Positions 1 through 8,901 are shown, numbered from the stretch's first letter. The stretch: 46,823 nt of DNA from Erythrobacter sp. UBA1916 (GCA_002337385.1 DDFY01000025.1:1-46823); one strand, 5' to 3'. Translations and numbers: made by a program. Notes: generated by a model from the sequence alone, not told the origin.

Positions 1-70
1 TGCCAATGGCATAGGCCAAGGGCTTGGACGGCAACTGCTCGCCGGCGGGAAACAGGTCTGATTGAAACAT
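1..70 (-). CDS. 5' fragment of an unidentified CDS running off the left edge
   Basis: An ATG on the minus strand at position 70 opens 23 codons that continue past the window edge, beginning MFQSDLFPAG. It lies 75 bases downstream of the Toprim gene in the same direction, so it is probably the next gene of that mobile-element operon. In sphingomonad integrative elements this slot often holds a large helicase/methylase-like or DUF2493 protein, but too little is visible to assign a family. Confidence 0.4.
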   Translation of the reverse strand, partial: MFQSDLFPAGEQLPSKPLAYAIG

Positions 71-145
71 GGCAATTCGTCCTCCTAATGAAGGCATCGG
101 GGCACGCCCTCTGCCGGATCAGGAATTCGAGAAGCCCTCTCTCCT

Positions 146-1054
146 CTACGGCGCCGCCTTGCGGCTCAGCCATGCTGTCAGTTCATCGTTCCAGTCGGTG
201 TCGCGTGAGGATGGTTTGCGAACGTGGATCGTCCGTTCATCGCAGGCATAGGCGGACAGGCCACGCGAGGCAGCCAGCTCGCCGCCAGCATCGTGATCGA
301 CGAAGAGATGAAGCTCGGTCACGCTTTCGGGCACACTAACGAGGCCGAAACGCTCATTCCCCAGGGTCGCCCAGACGGGAATGCCGGTGAGAGCATAAGC
401 CGACATCGCGCTCTCGATTCCCTCAGCAAGGCCGAGCTTGCCAGAGGCCGGAGCGAAGAGGCGGACAGCAGATTCACCGAGCGCGCCAAGCGCGCGTTTC
501 GGCTTGTCGAAAGCGGCCTTGGTATTGCCCGAAAGGAACGTGCGATGGACGGCGACCGGCCCCTCGTCGAGGCTGACTGCCGCGATCAGGGCGGGCAAAA
601 AGCGGGTCCGTCCTTTTGGACCAAGCGGCGTTCGTGGATGGAAGCGGAGCGCTGGAGATGCGGCGAGGATGCCGCGGCTCTCAAGATATTCCTTTGCCGG
701 ACTGGCACGCAGTGGCTGTGCATCGCGCCAGATCCTCAGCGCTGCCGCCGAGGGTTTGCGGGTGCTGGTCGGTTCGGGGCCGTTGGTGGTCGCAGAAGCT
801 GAAAAAAGCGCCGGTGCCTCGAATCCTTCACGCGCCAATGCAGACAACACGCTCTGCTGATCGCATCCCGCAAAGCAATGGAAGAGGATGGCCTGTCGGC
901 CGAGCGACACACCGAGTGACGGCGTGCGATCATCATGCGCAGGGCAGCAGGCCATGCCCTTGGTGCCGGACCACTTGCCGCCCCGGCTTTCGCAGATCTT
1001 GCGGGCGGTGTCCTCAAGCGAGGTACGTGACAGGGTTGAATTCGAAACGGGCAT
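146..1054 (-). CDS. Toprim domain protein with CHC2-like zinc finger (primase-like, mobile element)
   Basis: A 302-residue protein. Residues about 15-75 carry a CHC2-type zinc-finger pattern with CPAH and, further on, CFAGC. Residues about 195-290 form a Toprim domain, with an acidic LAEGIESA segment and FVDHDAGG as the DxD-type metal site. This arrangement matches the DUF7146/Toprim proteins found on alphaproteobacterial plasmids and integrative elements, which are thought to act in element replication. No helicase domain follows, so it is shorter than a true DnaG or a phage primase-helicase. The start at 1054 is supported by GGAG five bases upstream. It diverges from the lytic transglycosylase gene. 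Function is inferred from domains only. Confidence 0.85.
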   Translation of the reverse strand: MPVSNSTLSRTSLEDTARKICESRGGKWSGTKGMACCPAHDDRTPSLGVSLGRQAILFHCFAGCDQQSVLSALAREGFEAPALFSASATTNGPEPTSTRKPSAAALRIWRDAQPLRASPAKEYLESRGILAASPALRFHPRTPLGPKGRTRFLPALIAAVSLDEGPVAVHRTFLSGNTKAAFDKPKRALGALGESAVRLFAPASGKLGLAEGIESAMSAYALTGIPVWATLGNERFGLVSVPESVTELHLFVDHDAGGELAASRGLSAYACDERTIHVRKPSSRDTDWNDELTAWLSRKAAP

Positions 1055-1192
1055 ACCGGCTCCATCGCCTCACAATTGCCCCTCCAACCGACCCTCTCTC
1101 CTCTCGGATAAGCACGCAAAAAAGCGTTTTCCTACACCTATTTGTTCTATTTATGTTCTCTTACAGATCGAGGCAAGGTGAAAGGTTATGCG

Positions 1193-1801
1193 ATGCGAAT
1201 GTATCTGGTGGCCTGCGGTTGCGGTGCGCTAGCGATTGCGATTGCGATAGCGATACCGATCTCGGGGTCTGCGCGGGCGCGGGAGTTTCAAGTCTTCGAC
1301 CATGACCTCAGCAAAGTTGAGGTTACAACCGACAAAGGTCTTGGCTTTAACCCGACTGCAATCGACTTGGCCAAACCAGAAGGCGGCAAGGCTTATATCG
1401 ATAGAAGCTTCAAGGAAGCTTTGTACGAGCCACTCATCCGGCAAGCTGAAGCGCGATACCAATTACCGCCTCGACTGCTTCAGGCCCTGATTTGGCAGGA
1501 ATCGCGGTTCAACCCGATGGCGATCAGTCCGGCTGGCGCCGCTGGTCTCGCTCAACTGATGCCGGGAACGGCAAGAGAACTCGGTGTCAGCAATCGCCAC
1601 GATCCGGCTCAGAACATCGACGGTGGCGCGCGGTATCTGAAGCAGATGCTAGAGCGCTTTGGTGCGATCCATCTCGCGCTGGCCGCCTACAACGCTGGAC
1701 CCGGCGCCGTGTCGCGAGCCGGCGGGATACCGAAAAATCGGGAAACGCCTGGATATGTGAAGAGCGTTATCGACCGATGGATGGCATACAGCTCGATATG
1801 A
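1193..1801 (+). CDS. Lytic transglycosylase, SLT/VirB1-like
   Basis: A 202-residue exported muramidase-type enzyme. The start at 1193 (MRMYLVACG) is preferred over the longer frame at 1142 because AAAGG lies about seven bases upstream and a hydrophobic signal peptide follows directly. The peptide contains an odd Ala-Ile repeat encoded by tandem GCGATT-like hexamers. The SLT domain covers residues about 85-195: the catalytic glutamate is in IWQESRFNP, followed by AAGLAQLMPGTA and the typical AAYNAGPGAV. Family members of this size next to integrases open the peptidoglycan for conjugative machinery (VirB1/TrbN role). Its stop overlaps the next gene by ATGA. Confidence 0.9.
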   Translation: MRMYLVACGCGALAIAIAIAIPISGSARAREFQVFDHDLSKVEVTTDKGLGFNPTAIDLAKPEGGKAYIDRSFKEALYEPLIRQAEARYQLPPRLLQALIWQESRFNPMAISPAGAAGLAQLMPGTARELGVSNRHDPAQNIDGGARYLKQMLERFGAIHLALAAYNAGPGAVSRAGGIPKNRETPGYVKSVIDRWMAYSSI

Positions 1802-2001
1802 CTACGAATCGGAAAAGGATCAGCGGACGGCTCGAGCATCTTCCTCGGGGAGCTGCAATTGTAACCGATGCCGGTGATCACTGGGTTCTTGAAGACTATG
1901 AACCCTCAAACGATGACTTCGGATTTGAAGTTACCGCAGAGGGTATTGTCGTCGGGTTCGACCGGCTTCGCGTCGAATGGCTTGGTCAGGTGTTCGCTTA
2001 G
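1798..2001 (+). CDS. Small DUF5818-like protein
   Basis: A 67-residue protein starting MTTNRKRISG at an ATGA overlap with the lytic transglycosylase stop; an in-frame ATG at 1777 would add seven residues. The body (RISGRL, then a DAGDHWVLED turn, then GIVVGFDRLRVEWL) resembles the small beta-rich DUF5818 proteins of sphingomonads, which have no assigned function. A longer frame upstream only shadows the transglycosylase. The stop is 7 bp from the convergent integrase stop. The family assignment is from memory of the pattern. Confidence 0.6.
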   Translation: MTTNRKRISGRLEHLPRGAAIVTDAGDHWVLEDYEPSNDDFGFEVTAEGIVVGFDRLRVEWLGQVFA

Positions 2002-2008
2002 GAGCAGG

Positions 2009-3262
2009 TCAAGCAGCCCTCAAGACCGCAATGTTTTGCGGCTTGCCGCCGATGGAGTCGAGGAAGTCTGCCCAATCCTGCAACATTGCACGCCGAGGAG
2101 CGAGATATTCGGCAGCATTGTATGCTCCGCGAACTTCGTTTTCTTCGCTGTGTGCCAATTGCAGTTCGACCCAGTCTTCATGATATCGACGGATCCACAT
2201 CGGGGGATCGCCGACCTCGACAAGCTGCTCATTCGCCCAGGTGCTCGCCAGACCCCTGAAGCCGTGAACAGTTTGCCGCCCGTGGTAACCGAGCCGATAG
2301 AGGCCATAGATCATCGTATTCTCTGAGAGCGGCATCTTGGGCTTCTGGCCTGGAAAGACGTATTTACCTTCGGACTTGCTGATCAAATCCTGAGCAAGAG
2401 AAGCGGCTTGTCGCGACAGTGGCACGATATGCTCGCGGCCCATTTTCATCCGGTCAGCGCCAATGCGCCATACTGGTGAAGGTCCACCCATATCTTCGAA
2501 CTCGTGCTTCTTGGCGAATCGAAGCTCCTTCGTCCGCACCCATGTAAGAAGAGCGAAATTCAATGCTGCCCGGGTAATCTCGGAGCGTCTCTCACCCTCT
2601 TCTTGATATTGCCCGATCTTAATCATCAGCTCGGGTAGCTGCGCGAGAGGTAGCTTCGCCATATGCTTGACCCGAGGCCGTGGCTTCAGTGCCCCGCGAA
2701 GATGCGCAGTAGGGTCGGAATCACAAAGGCCGCTGGCAATAGCGAACTGGAACACCTGTCCAATACATTGCTTTGCCCGCCGACTGATGTCGAGCGCGCC
2801 GCGCTCTTCGATTTTCCGAATGACCTTCAGCACTTCTGGTGGAGTGATCTCATGCATCATGAGCTCGCCCAAGTCAGGAAACACATCCTGGTCCATGCGT
2901 GACCAGACACGCTTCGCATGCGCGGGATCGAGACTACTTGCTCTGTTCTGATGCCACATGGTGGCGATCGCCCTGAAGGTTTTGGCCTCTTCGAAGTCCC
3001 GACCCGGTTTGTGGACCATCGGGTCCCTGCCCTCAGCCAGCACACCTTTGGCAACTTTCTTGAGTTCTCTTGCTGCCGCTATTCCTACTTCGGGATAGGC
3101 GCCGAAAGAAAGCAGCTTCTCCTTACCGTGGTAACGGTATTTCAGCCGCCAGAGCTTCGAGCCGTTCTTTTGAACAAGGAGGAATAGACCCTCCCCATCC
3201 GCAAGCTTGTATGGGCGCTCTGCCGCCTTCGCTTTTTTGATCTGAATCTCACTCAAGGCCAT
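2009..3262 (-). CDS. int: P4-type tyrosine recombinase / integrase
   Basis: A 417-residue tyrosine recombinase. Residues 1-90 are the DUF4102 arm-type DNA-binding domain, with the hallmark YKLADGEGLFLLV and SFGAYPEV segments. Residues about 95-195 are the SAM-like core-binding domain and about 210-400 the catalytic domain. The visible catalytic set is R243 (WVRTKELR), a candidate beta-hairpin K273, H333-x-x-R336 (HGFR), H371 (QLAH) and nucleophile Y381. The set is complete, so the enzyme may be active. It reads away from an att copy of the tRNA-Met 3' end 180 bp upstream, the usual layout for integrases that target tRNA genes. It probably belongs to the element extending left of the window. 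Confidence 0.95.
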   Translation of the reverse strand: MALSEIQIKKAKAAERPYKLADGEGLFLLVQKNGSKLWRLKYRYHGKEKLLSFGAYPEVGIAAARELKKVAKGVLAEGRDPMVHKPGRDFEEAKTFRAIATMWHQNRASSLDPAHAKRVWSRMDQDVFPDLGELMMHEITPPEVLKVIRKIEERGALDISRRAKQCIGQVFQFAIASGLCDSDPTAHLRGALKPRPRVKHMAKLPLAQLPELMIKIGQYQEEGERRSEITRAALNFALLTWVRTKELRFAKKHEFEDMGGPSPVWRIGADRMKMGREHIVPLSRQAASLAQDLISKSEGKYVFPGQKPKMPLSENTMIYGLYRLGYHGRQTVHGFRGLASTWANEQLVEVGDPPMWIRRYHEDWVELQLAHSEENEVRGAYNAAEYLAPRRAMLQDWADFLDSIGGKPQNIAVLRAA

Positions 3263-3263
3263 T

Positions 3264-3315
3264 GGGGGTATCGCTCCTTTTCGCTACCCCCGGAAAATAC
3301 CCCCAAAATACCCCC
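3264..3315. promoter_or_regulatory. TACCCCC heptamer repeats in front of the integrase
   Basis: Three direct TACCCCC copies start at 3285, 3298 and 3309, and one inverted copy (GGGGGTA) starts at 3264, one base upstream of the integrase ATG. Spacing of 11-13 bp puts the three copies on nearly one face of the helix. They lie between the integrase and its att site, where arm-type integrase or excisionase sites and the int promoter are expected. The role is inferred. Confidence 0.5.
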
Positions 3316-3440
3316 ACACCAAATCCGGCTTCAAGCGAATGCAAGCGCACGCAAGCGGACGCGAATCGCTCACATCATTCTGTTTTAATTGAATTTTGCG
3401 GATGCATGCGGCCCCAAGCGAACCCATGCGGATTCGAGAA

Positions 3441-3480
3441 TGGTAGCGGAGGAGGGACTCGAACCCCCGACACGCGGATT
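3441..3480 (-). repeat. att copy A: 40-base fragment of the tRNA-Met 3' end
   Basis: Forty bases are identical to the 3' end of the tRNA-Met at 23162 (CCA end, T arm, variable loop and part of the anticodon stem). The match then breaks and the flank continues as CCAACGGAAAC, which copy B shares. It is a truncated tRNA end, not a gene. It marks the junction between the integrase-bearing element on the left and the phosphonate segment on the right. Confidence 0.85.
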
Positions 3481-3599
3481 GTGATACCAACGGAAACCGA
3501 CCTTTGGCGCGTTTATGTGGGCCTGCAAAACCACCTCATAGTTAGTAAGCGCTCAGAGCACGTCCTCACGGTGCTTCGCCAATGAGCGTCCCACTAAGG

Positions 3600-3795
3600 C
3601 TGACGACTGATGGCCAACGCGAGCGACGAACCCGCGCAGTCTACACACGCGCTGCCGGCGAATGTCGGCGGCGAACATCGGTCCGAACCGATTCCACCCC
3701 AGCGATACCGTCTCGTGGCAGTTGTCGATGCGGCGCTCAAACAGCATGTCTTCCACGTTCAGCAACGACAGCCGAAAACGACCAGGCCGATCACT
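3600..3795 (-). pseudogene. IS6-family transposase remnant
   Basis: Read on the minus strand, the frame gives RLSLLNVEDMLFERRIDN, then CHETVSLGWNRFGPMF and AADIRRQRV. These are recognisable as the N-terminal third of IS6-family transposases of sphingomonads. A TGA closes the frame upstream at 3796-3798. One extra C near 3612 appears to shift the frame just where a WxWHL-type motif should continue, and the DDE catalytic domain is missing. It is therefore a dead fragment at the left edge of the phosphonate island. Confidence 0.7.
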
Positions 3796-3897
3796 TCACG
3801 TGAAGAATTGAAGTAGCCGACCGGAATTGCAGCCCTGCTCCTGCCGATCGGCTAGCATCGTTTCGCCCGTTCGGCCCATTAGCACTAACAGTGCCAC

Positions 3898-5265
<1,368 letters not shown>

Positions 5266-5290
5266 CTGACTTGCTCCTGTCACAGACATT

Positions 5291-5302
5291 TGGTCTATAC
5301 CA
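5291..5302. promoter_or_regulatory. GntR/PhnF-type operator 1 (divergent promoter region)
   Basis: TGGTCTATACCA lies in the 123-bp gap between the DUF5690 gene and the FAD oxidoreductase gene. On the other strand it reads TGGTATAGACCA, the sequence reported for PhnF of Mycobacterium smegmatis (from memory). A -10-like TATAGA is embedded in it on the minus strand. It probably controls both divergent genes. Confidence 0.75.
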
Positions 5303-5388
5303 GCTATGCGACAGTGGAATGACGAGAGACAGCCTGTGCCAGCCATCGATGAAAGCTTGAGGTCAACCGGCGTGGGAGCATGGCAGGC

Positions 5389-6525
5389 ATGAGCGAGAAC
5401 TATGATCTGGCCATCGTCGGGGCCGGGATTGTCGGGCTTGGCTGCGCGCTGGCGGCGGCGAAGCGCGGGCTGCGGGTGATCGTGATTGACCGCAATGCCC
5501 AGGCCGACGGCGCCTCGGTGCGCAATTTCGGCTTCGTGACCGTGACCGGCCAGCGGCGCGGACTGGTCTGGGACCGCGCCCGCCGCAGCCGCGACCTGTG
5601 GCTCGAAGTGGCCGCACCGGCGGGCATTGAAGTGCTCCAGCGCGGGCTGTTCATGCCCGTCCGCCGGGCCGAGGCCGTGGGCGTGCTGGAAGAATTCATG
5701 ACCACCGAAATGGGCCAGGGTTGCGAATTGCTAACCGCGCGCGAGGCCGCCGCCCGTGGACCGGAGGTCACCGGCCCCGAAACCCAGGCTGCCTTGTGGA
5801 GCCCGCACGACCTGCGCGTCGAATCGCGCAGCGCCATCCCGCTGCTCGCCCGCTTTCTCGAACGCGAACATGGCGTCACCTTCCTGCGCGAAGCCGGCGT
5901 CCTCGCAGTCGAACCGCCCCATGTGCTGACCGGACGCGGCGAGGTACTCGCCGACCGCACGATCATCTGCCCCGGTGACGATTTCTCCGGGCTCGGCGCA
6001 CAGATCCTGCAACAGGCCGGATTGGTGCGCTCTAAGCTGCAGATGCTGCGGCTGGCAGCACCCGGCTTCACCCTGCCCGCAGCGATCATGTCCGACCTCG
6101 GGCTGGCACGATACGAAGGCTATAGCGCCCTGCCCGCCGCCGCTGCGCTGCGCGCCCGGTTGGAAGACGAACAGGGCGAGCACCTGGCCAACGGTGTCCA
6201 CCTGATCGCGGTGCAAAGCGCCGACGGTACGCTGGTGGTGGGCGACAGCCATCATGAAGGTGCCACCCCCGATCCCTTCGCCAGTGAGGCAGTCAACCAA
6301 CTGATCCTGGCCGAGTGGAGCGCCGCCACCGGGCAGCCTGCCCCCGCCGTGCTCGAACGCTGGACCGGCACCTATGCCCGCGGCCCCGAACCCAGCCTGC
6401 TTGCCGCACCGCATCCGCGCGTCAGGCTGGCGCTGATCACTGCCGGAAACGGCGCATCCACAGCCTTCGCCTTCGCAGAAGAGGTGCTGGCCAATCTGTT
6501 CGAGGAGAACGCCCCCAATGACTGA
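5389..6525 (+). CDS. TIGR03364-family FAD-dependent oxidoreductase (phosphonate locus)
   Basis: A DAO-fold flavoenzyme of 378 residues from the ATG at 5389, or 381 from 5380. The later start is preferred because GGGAG would lie only one base from the first ATG. The Rossmann motif is G11-A-G13-I-V-G16; SVRNFG, LVRSKLQMLR and a C-terminal ITAGNGASTAFAFAEE segment match TIGR03364. This family was first proposed from gene context in phosphonate operons. Published work (from memory) shows related FAD enzymes oxidising 2-aminoethylphosphonate or its N-methyl form to phosphonoacetaldehyde. The reading frame overlaps the phnX start by 8 bp, so product transfer to PhnX is likely. No PhnW transaminase is present, so this enzyme is the best candidate for making the PhnX substrate. 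Confidence 0.88.
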   Translation: MSENYDLAIVGAGIVGLGCALAAAKRGLRVIVIDRNAQADGASVRNFGFVTVTGQRRGLVWDRARRSRDLWLEVAAPAGIEVLQRGLFMPVRRAEAVGVLEEFMTTEMGQGCELLTAREAAARGPEVTGPETQAALWSPHDLRVESRSAIPLLARFLEREHGVTFLREAGVLAVEPPHVLTGRGEVLADRTIICPGDDFSGLGAQILQQAGLVRSKLQMLRLAAPGFTLPAAIMSDLGLARYEGYSALPAAAALRARLEDEQGEHLANGVHLIAVQSADGTLVVGDSHHEGATPDPFASEAVNQLILAEWSAATGQPAPAVLERWTGTYARGPEPSLLAAPHPRVRLALITAGNGASTAFAFAEEVLANLFEENAPND

Positions 6526-7318
6526 AATCCGTAACGCCTTCGACATGGTGATGTTCGACTGGGCCGGCACCATGGTCGACTTCGGCAGCCGCGCCCCGGT
6601 GCTGGCGCTGATCGAGGCCTTCCGCCTGTCGGGTGTTCCCGCCGAGGAAGCCGAAGCCCGCGCCGACATGGGCCGCGCCAAGGCCGACCATATCCGCGCC
6701 ATGCTCGCCCAGCCCCGGCTTGCCGCCGCATGGGAAGCGGCGCGCGGCACTGCGCCCGATGAAGCCGCCGCCGCCGAAGTGCTCGAAACCCTGCAAGAGC
6801 CGATGATCCGCCTCGCCCGCGAGACCGCCCACCTTGTGCCGGGAGCTGCCGAAACGGTCGCTCGCCTGCGCCAAGAGGGCATAAAGATCGCCTCCTGCAC
6901 CGGTTATTCGCGCGAGATGATGGAAGCGATCCTGCCCACCGCCAAAGCCGAGGGCTACGATCCCGATCTGGTCGTCTGCGCGAACGAGACCGCGCAGGGC
7001 CGCCCCTCGCCGTTGATGGTTTACAAGGCCTGCGCCGATCTCGGTGTCTGGCCGCTCACCCGCGTGGTGAAGGTCGATGATGCGGAAGTGGGCATGGAAG
7101 AGGGCCGCAATGCCGGGTGCTACACCGTAGGCGTGGCCGCCTCGGGCAATGCGGTGGGGCTGAGCGCGGAGGAATTCGCCGCGCTCGATCCTGCCGACCG
7201 CGCCGACCGGGTTGCCGCGGCAGGCGAGCGGCTGACAGCAGCCGGGGCCGATCTGGTGATCGCTTCGGTGGCCGACCTTATTCCCGCGCTCGAAGCCGAA
7301 GCGGCCCGGCGCGGCTGA
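6518..7318 (+). CDS. phnX: Phosphonoacetaldehyde hydrolase (phosphonatase)
   Basis: A 266-residue HAD-superfamily enzyme that cleaves the C-P bond of phosphonoacetaldehyde to acetaldehyde and phosphate through a Schiff base. The nucleophile is D14 in FDWAGTMVD; A16, where ordinary HAD phosphatases have an acid, is the PhnX signature. The cap motif MGRAKADHIR supplies the Schiff-base lysine K55. The later KVDDAEVGMEEGRNAG motif binds Mg2+, and the C-terminal GLSAEEFAAL segment is typical of PhnX. Length and motif order fit the family well. It overlaps the FAD oxidoreductase by 8 bp in one operon; GAGGAG lies 11 bases before the ATG. Confidence 0.94.
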   Translation: MTEIRNAFDMVMFDWAGTMVDFGSRAPVLALIEAFRLSGVPAEEAEARADMGRAKADHIRAMLAQPRLAAAWEAARGTAPDEAAAAEVLETLQEPMIRLARETAHLVPGAAETVARLRQEGIKIASCTGYSREMMEAILPTAKAEGYDPDLVVCANETAQGRPSPLMVYKACADLGVWPLTRVVKVDDAEVGMEEGRNAGCYTVGVAASGNAVGLSAEEFAALDPADRADRVAAAGERLTAAGADLVIASVADLIPALEAEAARRG

Positions 7319-7325
7319 GCCGGTT

Positions 7326-7357
7326 GGCGCGGCGGGGGCCCTCAGCCCTGCCGCGCC
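7326..7357. terminator. GC-rich hairpin between convergent phnX and the HD gene
   Basis: GGCGCGGC (7326-7333) pairs with GCCGCGCC (7350-7357) across a 16-base loop in the 23-bp convergent gap and the end of the HD gene. No T-run follows on either strand, so bidirectional termination is only a possibility. Confidence 0.3.
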
Positions 7358-7917
7358 AGCCGCACCAGCATATCGCGATAGCTGTCAAAGGCTGGCAGGT
7401 CGTCGCGGTCCTTCTTGCCCAGATCGTCGTAGTCGCGCAGCCGCAAGGCTTCTGCACGATAGGGTTCCTGTTCGAAGCACGAGGCCTCATCTGCGTCCAT
7501 CGGTCCGCCCTGCAAGGCCAGGCTTTCGAGCGATGCCGGGCTCAGGCTGGCGACATAGGTCGGCTGGCGCAGCGCAAGATAGCGCTTGGCATCGACATGG
7601 AGCCGCACCGGTTCGCTGACTGCAGGGCCAAACCGTTCGTGCAGCCAGTCGGCGCCCGTGATCTCGTGCCGGGTATCTATCCCGCGCTCGGCCGCATCCT
7701 CGCCCTCGTGGTGTAGCAGGTGGCCAATGTCATGCAGCAGCGAGGCAGCGATCATCGCTTCGTCCTCATCGGCAAGCCGCGCATTGTGCGCACATTGCAA
7801 CGCATGGTCGAGCTGGCTGACCTTTTCGCCATAATGCAAGGTGCCAAGGCGCATGAACAAGGCGATGGCCTCATCGGCAATGGCGGCGGGAGAGCGGTCT
7901 GTCTTCGTAGTCATCAT
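7342..7917 (-). CDS. HD-domain oxygenase of the PhnZ/TmpB type (TIGR03276)
   Basis: A 191-residue HD protein matching the HDIG family associated with phosphonate operons. PhnZ and TmpB are mixed-valent di-iron oxygenases that cleave 1-hydroxy-2-aminoethylphosphonate or its trimethyl form to glycine or betaine plus phosphate. Candidate iron ligands are H38 (SQLDH), H62-D63 and H66 (LLHDIGH), H84 (TRHE), H107 (RLHVDAK) and D162 or D164. The lid motif reads H28-Y29-G30-E31, so tyrosine and glutamate are two apart, where PhnZ has three as I recall; this may affect substrate choice. The 2-oxoglutarate hydroxylase partner (PhnY/TmpA) is not obvious nearby. Transcribed towards phnX, divergently from the regulator gene. 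Confidence 0.88.
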   Translation of the reverse strand: MMTTKTDRSPAAIADEAIALFMRLGTLHYGEKVSQLDHALQCAHNARLADEDEAMIAASLLHDIGHLLHHEGEDAAERGIDTRHEITGADWLHERFGPAVSEPVRLHVDAKRYLALRQPTYVASLSPASLESLALQGGPMDADEASCFEQEPYRAEALRLRDYDDLGKKDRDDLPAFDSYRDMLVRLARQG

Positions 7918-7928
7918 GGTCTAGACCA
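7917..7928. promoter_or_regulatory. GntR/PhnF-type operator 2, touching the HD-gene start codon
   Basis: TGGTCTAGACCA is a perfect 12-bp palindrome, extended by A/T on both sides. Its last base is the A of the HD-gene ATG. Reading towards that gene, a -10-like CATAAT lies just upstream and no Shine-Dalgarno sequence is visible. The transcript would therefore begin inside or near the operator, giving a very short leader, and repressor binding would block initiation. It may also serve the divergent regulator gene. Confidence 0.78.
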
Positions 7929-8060
7929 ATTGCAGATTATGCGGCGCAACGCACCCATTTTTGCGAGGCGCGGCAATTTTCCCACGAATTCCGCTTGGCA
8001 AGTTGCAAAGACAGGGCCCGTTCCGGTTGTCGGGTCCGGGTTGTGAGGCTAACAGGAATC

Positions 8061-8804
8061 ATGGAAAACGCGGTAGATACCAGAACCGATGGGCCCGAAA
8101 ACCGCCAGTACCTCGGCCTTCGCGACGGGATTTCCGCGCGCATCTCGGCGGGCGACCTCAAGCCGGGCGACAAACTGCCGTCAGAGCGGCAGCTGCAAAG
8201 CGAATTCGGCCTTGCCCGCGGCACCATTCGCGAGGCGCTGTTCCTGCTCGAAGCCGAGGGCGCGATCTTTCGCCGCGATCGCAGCGGATGGTATGTATCT
8301 CCCCCGCCGGTGGTCTACGATCCGACCCGCTGGGAAGGCTTCATGTCCTACGTCGAGGCGCAGGGCCGTGTGCCCGCCACCCACACCATCAGAACCGAAA
8401 CACTTCCCGCAGACCCGCTGCTTTCCGAGGTTTTTTCACGCCCGTTAGGCGCGCCGCTGCATCATATCCGCCGCCTTCGCTCGGTCGATGGGCGGGCGGT
8501 CCTGGTCGAGAAACTGATCGTCGATGCGGCCATTACCCCGGACCTGCTCGACTTCGATCTCAACACCTCGCTCACCGCAATCCTGAAGCGCAAATTCGGC
8601 ATTACCGTCGCGCGTAACCAGATCTCGATGCAGCCCTGCGCGCTGACCGGCAACGAGGCGGTGGACCTGAAACAGAAGTCGGGCCTGCCTGGCCTCGCCC
8701 TCCAGCGCGTGAGCTATGACGGCCATGGCCGGGTGGTCGAATACGATCACGAATACTGGCGCCATGACGCCGTCCAGATCAACGTGGACCTGCGCGTGCG
8801 CTAG
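8061..8804 (+). CDS. GntR-family regulator with UTRA domain (PhnR/PhnF-like)
   Basis: A 247-residue regulator from the ATG at 8061, chosen because CAGGA lies five bases before it; the frame itself opens at 7995. Residues about 12-80 form the GntR winged helix (ISAGDLKPGDKLPSERQL, LARGTIREAL). Residues about 95-240 form the UTRA effector-binding fold, ending in YDHEYWRHDAVQINVDLRVR. UTRA regulators of the PhnF/NagR/DasR branch bind TGGT-N4-ACCA operators, and four such sites lie in front of the surrounding genes. It is therefore the likely local repressor, released by a phosphonate or a breakdown product. An amino-sugar ligand, as in DasR, cannot be excluded from sequence. Confidence 0.9.
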   Translation: MENAVDTRTDGPENRQYLGLRDGISARISAGDLKPGDKLPSERQLQSEFGLARGTIREALFLLEAEGAIFRRDRSGWYVSPPPVVYDPTRWEGFMSYVEAQGRVPATHTIRTETLPADPLLSEVFSRPLGAPLHHIRRLRSVDGRAVLVEKLIVDAAITPDLLDFDLNTSLTAILKRKFGITVARNQISMQPCALTGNEAVDLKQKSGLPGLALQRVSYDGHGRVVEYDHEYWRHDAVQINVDLRVR

Positions 8805-8901
8805 CCACAACCGGCGCACAAGTGATTCAACCCGGCATTTTGCCAACCGCGACCGCGCGGCCCTTTTGCCGCATCTGCACAAAATCGCCGCGACGCAGCA
8901 T

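Noticed and set aside
3441..3480. A second tRNA-Met gene at 3441 or 18447
   Set aside because: Only the 3' part is present in both places; acceptor 5' strand and D arm are missing, so they are att repeats.
5389..6525. D-amino-acid dehydrogenase or glycine oxidase
   Set aside because: SVRNFG, SKLQMLR and the C-terminal GNGASTAFAFAEE pattern plus the phnX overlap fit TIGR03364 better.
6518..7318. Beta-phosphoglucomutase or phosphoglycolate phosphatase
   Set aside because: D-W-A replaces the usual D-x-D and the cap carries the Schiff-base lysine motif, which together mark PhnX.
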